A stretch of 6,208 nt of DNA from contig JAUWWJ010000103.1 in NCBI GenBank assembly GCA_030616935.1, positions 1-6,208 of the forward strand, read 5' to 3'. How positions within the stretch are numbered: the stretch's first letter is position 1; each line of letters begins with the position of its first letter. The translations under genes and the position numbers were made by a program. Shown in pieces: positions 1-4,441 of the stretch. The DNA comes from Planctomycetaceae bacterium (lineage in GTDB: Bacteria; Planctomycetota; Planctomycetia; Pirellulales; UBA1268). The notes beneath the pieces were generated by a model. It was not told where the DNA came from and did not search any database. It saw nothing but the letters and a program-made list of their open reading frames with translations.

Positions 1-219
1 ACATCAGATGATGCGCCCCTGCTTGTCTTTCATGGAGTAAAAGATACGACAGTGTTAATAAATCAGACCGATGCTCTTGAAGAAGCGTATAAAAAACATA
101 ATCTTCCAGTGACGGTCTATCGTCTCAAAGATGCAGGACATGGTGGCTTTGTATTCTATTCCGCAGAAAATGCTGCACATCTTTGTGAATTTCTGGAGAC
201 TGTGTGTTCGGCAAAGTAA
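1..219 (+). CDS. C-terminal part of an alpha/beta hydrolase (5' end outside window)
   Basis: Frame 1 is open from the first base to a TAA at 217-219 and gives the last 72 residues of a protein whose start lies upstream. It reads like the end of an alpha/beta-hydrolase fold of the prolyl-oligopeptidase or BD-FAE esterase kind. The strand reading PLLVFHGVKD carries the likely catalytic Asp (residue 15 of the visible part). It is followed by an amphipathic helix (ALEEAYKKHNLPVTVY), then the motif DAGHGGF with the likely catalytic His (residue 47), and a closing helix. The nucleophile Ser would lie upstream and cannot be seen, so the substrate (ester, sugar ester or peptide) cannot be named. A second, unrelated-looking alpha/beta hydrolase follows 59 bp downstream in the same orientation. 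The fold is fairly certain, the exact family is not. Confidence 0.8.
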   Translation, partial: TSDDAPLLVFHGVKDTTVLINQTDALEEAYKKHNLPVTVYRLKDAGHGGFVFYSAENAAHLCEFLETVCSAK

Positions 220-221
220 TG

Positions 222-247
222 AACAAGATGTTGAGTTTTGTCTTGTT
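222..247 (+). repeat. Short inverted repeat between the two hydrolase genes
   Basis: AACAAGA at 222-228 is exactly complementary to TCTTGTT at 241-247, leaving a 12-base loop. It starts three bases after the TAA of the upstream hydrolase, a position where a terminator would fit. The stem is short and AT-rich, and the bases after it (GGTGAGAT) hold no T run, so it would be a poor intrinsic terminator. It could be an mRNA 3'-end stem-loop or chance. Confidence 0.3.
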
Positions 248-278
248 GGTGAGATAGAGAAAGGTAAAAGATTTCAAT

Positions 279-1145
279 ATGAAATATCGTCAGCACAGTG
301 TGCCGTTTTGGCTCGTCGCATCATGCTCGTTTCTATTCTGTCCGGCGTTCGGGCAAGAAACAGCCACTGAGACTGGGTTTGAAGTGTTTCAGCATGGAGA
401 TGTTGAGCGACAGTATGTGTTGCACCTGCCAGAAGATCTTCCAGAGAATGCACCGCTTGTTTTCTTTCTTCATGGGTACCATGGTAATGCCCGTAATTAT
501 GCCAAGATGGGCATGAGTCGAGTGGCAGATAAACACGGATTTGCTGTGGTTTATCCGCAAGGCAAACCAGATAGACGTGATGTTCCTCACTGGAATGCGC
601 GGTTGAACATCAGTGATATCGATGATGTTGGGTTTCTCACAGCACTCGCAAAGGATCTTCAACACACTCACGACCTTGATCCTGAGAGAACATTTGCCAG
701 TGGTGTCTCAAACGGTGGTTTTATGAGCTACACACTTGCGGCTGAACGCCCAGAGGTGTTTAAAGCCGTGGGGTCGATCATCGGCACAATGAGTGGCTAT
801 ACATGGGAGCATCGTGAAGACATAAAACCAGTTCCTGTATTACAAATATCCGGACTCGATGATCGAATTGTTCCCGTTGATGGCAGTATGCGGCCCTTTG
901 GCGGGTGGGGTGGAGCACCAGATCAAAAAACAATTATTGAATTCTGGAAGGACCTCGATCAGACGACAACAGAAGAGGTTATTGAAGTATCAGCAGATAC
1001 GACGGCCTATCGATACGGTGATGGTGTAGAAGGGTGTGAGGTCTGGTTGTACGAGGTGAAGGGCTGGGGCCACCGGGTTCCTGGTGCAAGGAAACTTGGT
1101 GTGCACTCTGTCGACCTCGTGTGGGAATTCTTTAGTCGCTTCTAG
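279..1145 (+). CDS. Secreted LpqC/PHB-depolymerase-like alpha/beta-hydrolase esterase
   Basis: This 288-residue protein resembles the polyhydroxybutyrate-depolymerase/LpqC/feruloyl-esterase group of exported serine esterases. The N-terminus (about 1-25) is a signal peptide: basic start MKYR, a hydrophobic stretch, then a plausible cleavage after AFG before QETA. A VASC sequence ending at Cys16 could alternatively be a lipobox. The mature part shows the oxyanion-hole strand VFFLHGYHGN (62-70), the family's IDDVGFL segment (114-120), the nucleophile elbow GVSNGG with Ser144, the acid loop GLDDRIVPVDG with Asp195 as the likely acid, and GWGHRVPG with His265. All triad members are therefore present. 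The substrate is not readable from sequence: it could be a polyester, or acetyl or feruloyl groups on plant or algal polysaccharide. ATG 279 is chosen because it directly precedes the signal peptide and a purine-rich GAGAAAGG lies at 257-264, although its spacing is long. The next gene starts 50 bp after the TAG. Confidence 0.9.
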   Translation: MKYRQHSVPFWLVASCSFLFCPAFGQETATETGFEVFQHGDVERQYVLHLPEDLPENAPLVFFLHGYHGNARNYAKMGMSRVADKHGFAVVYPQGKPDRRDVPHWNARLNISDIDDVGFLTALAKDLQHTHDLDPERTFASGVSNGGFMSYTLAAERPEVFKAVGSIIGTMSGYTWEHREDIKPVPVLQISGLDDRIVPVDGSMRPFGGWGGAPDQKTIIEFWKDLDQTTTEEVIEVSADTTAYRYGDGVEGCEVWLYEVKGWGHRVPGARKLGVHSVDLVWEFFSRF

Positions 1146-1195
1146 AAAACATATTCCCAGAGAACTAATTCTTTTACTAACTGGATGTATTCGGA

Positions 1196-2341
1196 ATGAA
1201 GCAGATTTCTGACATAAAAGTTGCCAGTAGTGATGAAGATCGTGAGCGAATTTTTCGATTCCGTTACGACGTGTACGTAACAGAGATGGGAAAAAGTCCT
1301 GCCGAAGCTGATCATCAGAAAAAGATCATTCGCGATGAACTTGACGATGATGCTCATCTTCTCTATGCCGAGGACGAAGGACAGATTGTTGGTACTGTTC
1401 GGCTCAATTGCAGATCAAAGAAAAAGTTTCCAGATGTATGGGAGCAGAGGTACGATATTGAAAAGTTTGCACCATCTTTCGGCGATCACATTTCCATGAC
1501 CTCACGGATGATGGTCGCCAAAGACTATCGAGGGTCAAGTGTTCCTGCTGCATTGGTTGGTGCGGTATACAGTGCTGGCCGGGAGATGGGAAGCAAGTTT
1601 GACTTCTGCAATTGTGCGCCTTCCCTGCTTGAGTTTTATGAGCAGATTGGCTTTCGTCGATTTACTGACGGCTTTATGGATGAAGATAATGGGTACCACG
1701 TACCTCTTGTGATGCTTGTCCGAGATACACAGTATCTCAGGCAGGTTCGAAGTCCTTTGTATCGAGTGGCAAGAAACTTTGAACATGAGCCTGAAACAGG
1801 TGCATGGTTTCAAGAAACCTTTCCGTCACATGCCGGAATAGCAAATAGTCGATCTCGAAATACCGAAGAATTTTGGAAACAACTGTCCGATCAACTTGCA
1901 GCTCCGCCGACCGAATGTATTCCACTTTTTGAGTCACTCAGTGATGAAGAGGTCAGTGGCTTCTTACGATCTGGAACGGTTCTCAGTTTACAGCCTGGCG
2001 ATAGGATCATTCGTCAGGGAGATGTTGGCGATGAAATGTATATCATCCTTTCAGGTGTTGCAGAAGCTGTCAGCAGAAAGGAAGAGCAAGAACATTCTTT
2101 AGCGATCATGTCGAAGGGACAGATTTTTGGTGAGGTGGCATTTATTTCAACAGCAGTTCGAAGCGCAGATGTGAACGCTCTCACTGAGATGCAAGTGCTC
2201 ATAATTAGCAAGGGCTTTCTTACTCGTGCCATGCGCAAACAGCCAGAAATATCTGCAAAAGTGCTGTTCAATCTTTCGCTGATTCTTGCTCAGCGATTAC
2301 GGGACCGAACAGACTCGTGGGTTGAGGCGATGACGAGTTAG
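1196..2341 (+). CDS. GNAT/LuxI-FeeM-like acyltransferase fused to a C-terminal cyclic-nucleotide-binding domain
   Basis: This 381-residue, apparently cytoplasmic protein has two domains. Residues about 5-178 look like a GNAT-fold acyltransferase of the N-acyl amino acid synthase/autoinducer-synthase kind: IFRFRYDVYVTEMG (19-32), DELDDDAHLLYA (47-58), IVGTVRL (64-70), MTSRMMV (101-107) and, near the end of the fold, LLEFYEQIGFRRF (144-156). After a linker (about 179-242), residues 243-372 match a CRP/PKA-type cNMP-binding domain: IPLFESLSDEEV, LQPGDRIIRQGDVGDEMYIILSG, then a phosphate-binding cassette FGEVAF...VRSADV with Glu313 and Arg322 spaced as in PKA. No helix-turn-helix follows, so it is not a CRP-type regulator. 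The inference is an acyl transfer to an amine, controlled by cAMP or cGMP. Acyl donor and acceptor are unknown; a protein-lysine acetyltransferase is the alternative. A nucleotide cyclase lies two genes downstream. The Shine-Dalgarno is weak (GGA at 1183-1185). Confidence 0.88.
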   Translation: MKQISDIKVASSDEDRERIFRFRYDVYVTEMGKSPAEADHQKKIIRDELDDDAHLLYAEDEGQIVGTVRLNCRSKKKFPDVWEQRYDIEKFAPSFGDHISMTSRMMVAKDYRGSSVPAALVGAVYSAGREMGSKFDFCNCAPSLLEFYEQIGFRRFTDGFMDEDNGYHVPLVMLVRDTQYLRQVRSPLYRVARNFEHEPETGAWFQETFPSHAGIANSRSRNTEEFWKQLSDQLAAPPTECIPLFESLSDEEVSGFLRSGTVLSLQPGDRIIRQGDVGDEMYIILSGVAEAVSRKEEQEHSLAIMSKGQIFGEVAFISTAVRSADVNALTEMQVLIISKGFLTRAMRKQPEISAKVLFNLSLILAQRLRDRTDSWVEAMTS

Positions 2342-2400
2342 GCATGCTCTTGAAAGTTGGGGCAATGCGTATAAATCAAAGTCGTAAATAATTGTAATGA

Positions 2401-2404
2401 AGGG
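2401..2404 (+). promoter_or_regulatory. Ribosome binding site fixing the methyltransferase start
   Basis: AGGG at 2401-2404 (within AAGGGA) sits seven bases before ATG 2412. An in-frame ATG at 2397 overlaps this region and has no purine-rich element in front of it, only AT-rich sequence. The site therefore favours 2412 as the true start. Confidence 0.6.
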
Positions 2405-2411
2405 ATTCTCA

Positions 2412-3236
2412 ATGGGCGATCACGCTGCGGGTTCATATGCATTCGGTACATTCGATGAAAATCAGGATGAACTTGCTCGGCTAAAGCAGCAGGCTGCGAT
2501 TGTTAGCGAGATGGAGGGACGTGTTCTTCGGGAAGTTGGGCTGAAGCCTGGCATGCGGGCTCTCGACCTTGCATGTGGTCCAGGTATTGTGACAGCACTC
2601 TTAGCTGAGATGGTCACTCCGGCAGATGTGATTGGCGTAGACCTGAGTGAAGATCTGCTGCACGAAGCACATACATATCTGGAGAGTCGTGGTACACGCA
2701 ACGCAACGTTTCAACAAGGCGATGTCTATTCACTCGATGAATCGCTTGGTGTGTTTGATTTTATCTACACGCGTTTTTTATTTCAGCATCTGGCTGATCC
2801 GAAGCTGGCATTGTCAAAGATCTTACCGAGGCTGGCGCCGGGTGGCAGGCTTTGTGTTGTAGATATTGATGATGCGTGGCTTACGTTACATCCTGAGCCT
2901 GCAGGTTTCCGTGCTTTTACGAAACGGGCAGCCGAAGGGCAGTCGCGTAGTGGGGGTGATCGAAACGTCGGCCGAAAGCTTGGAGGAATGCTCCAAGAGG
3001 CTGGCCTTGAACAGGTCGATGTTCACGTCACAACTGTTAATTCCCACCAGTTGGGGATGCGTAATTTCCTTGATATCACGACAGGTTTTAAAAAAGAACA
3101 GGTTGCAGGAGAGCACTCGAATGAAGCGAGGAAAGACCTCGAAGAGATATACAAGTGTGTTGATATGAAAGACGCATGGGGTTTTGTGGCAGTCTTTGTG
3201 GCAACGGGCATAAAAGGCAGGAATGAAAGCCCATGA
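2412..3236 (+). CDS. Class I SAM-dependent methyltransferase (UbiE/natural-product type)
   Basis: The 274-residue product is a Rossmann-fold methyltransferase that moves a methyl group from S-adenosylmethionine to an unidentified small molecule. Visible motifs are motif I ALDLACGPG (50-58), the acidic ribose-binding end of strand 2 in VIGVDLS (Asp77), the QQGDVYSL strand (101-108), FDFIYTRFLFQHLADP (115-130) and the post-III motif LAPGGRLCVVDIDD (141-154). The N-terminal helix, rich in charged residues and Gln (DELARLKQQA), and the approximately 270-residue length fit stand-alone methyltransferases of quinone or secondary metabolism. The C-terminal third (about 180-274) lacks recognisable motifs and probably forms the substrate lid. 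The gene starts 70 bp after the acyltransferase-cNBD gene and is followed by the cyclase, so it may modify the acyltransferase product; that is inference from position only. ATG 2397 would add five residues. It ends at TGA 3234-3236, in the same frame as the next gene. Confidence 0.9.
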   Translation: MGDHAAGSYAFGTFDENQDELARLKQQAAIVSEMEGRVLREVGLKPGMRALDLACGPGIVTALLAEMVTPADVIGVDLSEDLLHEAHTYLESRGTRNATFQQGDVYSLDESLGVFDFIYTRFLFQHLADPKLALSKILPRLAPGGRLCVVDIDDAWLTLHPEPAGFRAFTKRAAEGQSRSGGDRNVGRKLGGMLQEAGLEQVDVHVTTVNSHQLGMRNFLDITTGFKKEQVAGEHSNEARKDLEEIYKCVDMKDAWGFVAVFVATGIKGRNESP

Positions 3237-3308
3237 TCGATCTTGCAAAGCGTCTTCCAGAAATGGCATGATCTCGGTTGAACACGTCGTTCTCTCTGAG
3301 TGAAAGCT

Positions 3309-4211
3309 ATGGCTACTGCTGACCCATTACTCACTATTCTGTTTGTTGATATTAGCGAGAGCTCGAAGCTCTACCGATTGCTCGGTGATCAACACGCATC
3401 TCGTGTGGTTGCCGATTTGCTTGATCGACTTGCTGAAATTACGCATGCACACGAGGGCACTGTCATCGATCGTATCGGTGATGAGTTGATGACACTCTTT
3501 CACGAAGGATCTTCTGCTCTGAAATCAGCAATCTCGATGCAATGGGCTGCAAACGACTTTACGCATGAGCATCTTCCCTCCAATTCACGATTAACTGTCC
3601 GTATTGGTTTACACACCGGACCAACAATGATGGAGAACGGAAGGCCAAAAGGTCAGTCCGTCTACAGAGCAAAACGTGTTGTTGAAAATACGAAGGCACA
3701 CCAAATTTTGCTCGACCACGAAACGTTCGGTTTCCTTGAGGATGCGGGGCAGTGGGATGTCCGGCCACTGAATACAATTGGACTCAAAGGGCAGGGTAAG
3801 CCTGCATCTCTTGTTGAAGTGTTCTGGAATAAAGCAGAATCAACCGCACTGAATCACCAGAAGCCACAACTGCCGATATCAGCCGTAGGTGTTACTTTGG
3901 AGGCTGGTGGTGATACTATTCAGGTTGGACAGCATCAACGAGTCTCAGTCGGTCGGCTTGCACCGTGTGAGATTGTCTTGCATCATTCATCGATATCGAG
4001 AATCCATGCATACTTTGAGAGCCGTAAGCAGAGTATTTACGTTGAAGATGTGAGCACCAATGGCTGCTATATCCAACAAGATGGAGAGGCGTCACCAGAC
4101 TTTATTCACCGTGATGAAGTAGCTCTTTTGGGATCGGGTCTCATAGGTCTGGGAAAGCCACCCGAATCTGGCACGCTGCATACGATTCGCTACGCCTGTA
4201 TTGCCTCGTAG
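3309..4211 (+). CDS. Class III adenylate/guanylate cyclase-like protein with C-terminal FHA domain
   Basis: Counted from ATG 3309 the protein has 300 residues, with no membrane segment. Residues about 6-175 form a class III nucleotide cyclase domain: ILFVDISESSKLY with metal-binding Asp14, VIDRIGDELMTLF with the second metal Asp58, VRIGLHTGP (97-104) and GQSVYRAKRV with Arg123 at the transition-state position. The purine-specifying Lys expected three residues before GD's Gly is Asp54, and the usual VN Asn is Tyr119, so activity or substrate is uncertain. Residues about 190-285 form an FHA domain: SVGRLAPCEIVL (Arg216), SSISRIHAYF (Ser230, Arg231, His233) and STNGCYI (Asn251). FHA domains bind phosphothreonine, so a Ser/Thr kinase may steer the protein. 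It is a plausible source of ligand for the cNMP-binding acyltransferase two genes upstream. GTG 3300 directly after a TGA is an alternative start; ATG 3309 is preferred because GAG at 3298-3300 is suitably spaced. Confidence 0.88.
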   Translation: MATADPLLTILFVDISESSKLYRLLGDQHASRVVADLLDRLAEITHAHEGTVIDRIGDELMTLFHEGSSALKSAISMQWAANDFTHEHLPSNSRLTVRIGLHTGPTMMENGRPKGQSVYRAKRVVENTKAHQILLDHETFGFLEDAGQWDVRPLNTIGLKGQGKPASLVEVFWNKAESTALNHQKPQLPISAVGVTLEAGGDTIQVGQHQRVSVGRLAPCEIVLHHSSISRIHAYFESRKQSIYVEDVSTNGCYIQQDGEASPDFIHRDEVALLGSGLIGLGKPPESGTLHTIRYACIAS

Positions 4212-4441
4212 GTCAAGTCGCCAAACCCTCAGGCTGAGAGCTATTTATTCTTCTGAGAGTGAGCCGGTCTAGCACTGGAAATCATTCAAATGGTCGATCA
4301 GTTGGTGAAATCCATGAATGTGAGGTGCTGCATATGAAAGGAATCTGTTTCCGTTACATTAGTTGGTAGTGGGAATTGAGTTGGGGACATTTTTCTCACT
4401 CATATCGAACATATTTTTTACCTTTTACTGTGCTTTTACAA
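4212..4441. other. Intergenic region before the sulfatase; no clear gene
   Basis: This is the longest gap in the window. It holds no conserved-looking gene, no convincing terminator and no promoter I would commit to. Near its start are a CTCAGGCTGAG near-palindrome (4228-4238) and a CTGAGAG direct repeat (4234-4240 and 4253-4259). The last 60 bases are T-rich. TTGAGT at 4376-4381 and TTGGGG at 4381-4386 resemble -35 boxes but lack a good -10 at the right distance. One 11-codon reading frame (4334-4369) is listed separately. The change from tight spacing to a 230 bp gap suggests that the sulfatase is transcribed on its own. Confidence 0.5.
4334..4369 (+). CDS. Possible 11-codon leader peptide upstream of the sulfatase (speculative)
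   Basis: ATG 4334 to TAG 4367-4369 encodes MKGICFRYISW. A good Shine-Dalgarno-like GAGG at 4322-4325 lies eight bases before the ATG, better than anything in front of the sulfatase start. A second short frame beginning at ATG 4290 ends in a TGA (4335-4337) that overlaps this ATG. The peptide is too short to judge by composition, and no attenuator hairpin is evident. It may well be chance. Confidence 0.15.
   Translation: MKGICFRYISW

Noticed and set aside
333..671. 112-codon minus-strand open frame inside the esterase gene
   Set aside because: It is antisense to the esterase, which has a signal peptide and a full catalytic triad. No motif is seen in the reverse frame.
1920..2341. CRP/FNR-type transcription factor reading of the acyltransferase C-terminus
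   Set aside because: The cNMP-binding domain is followed by only a short helix and the stop codon. There is no helix-turn-helix, so DNA binding is unlikely.
2350..2375. Possible promoter TTGAAA (2350-2355) and TATAAA (2370-2375) before the methyltransferase
   Set aside because: The boxes resemble -35 and -10 elements, but the spacer is only 14 bases, too short for a sigma-70 promoter. The gap is more simply an intra-operon spacer.
2886..3269. 127-codon minus-strand open frame opposite the methyltransferase (with 103- and 65-codon companions)
   Set aside because: It lies antisense to the methyltransferase. The translation has no domain and is Cys/Phe-rich, and the overlapping alternatives in other frames show that the region is simply poor in reverse stops.
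4228..4259. CTCAGGCTGAG near-palindrome as terminator of the cyclase gene
   Set aside because: The two arms are separated by one base, so they cannot form a normal hairpin, and no T run follows. The alternative pairing with the later CTGAG is only five base pairs.
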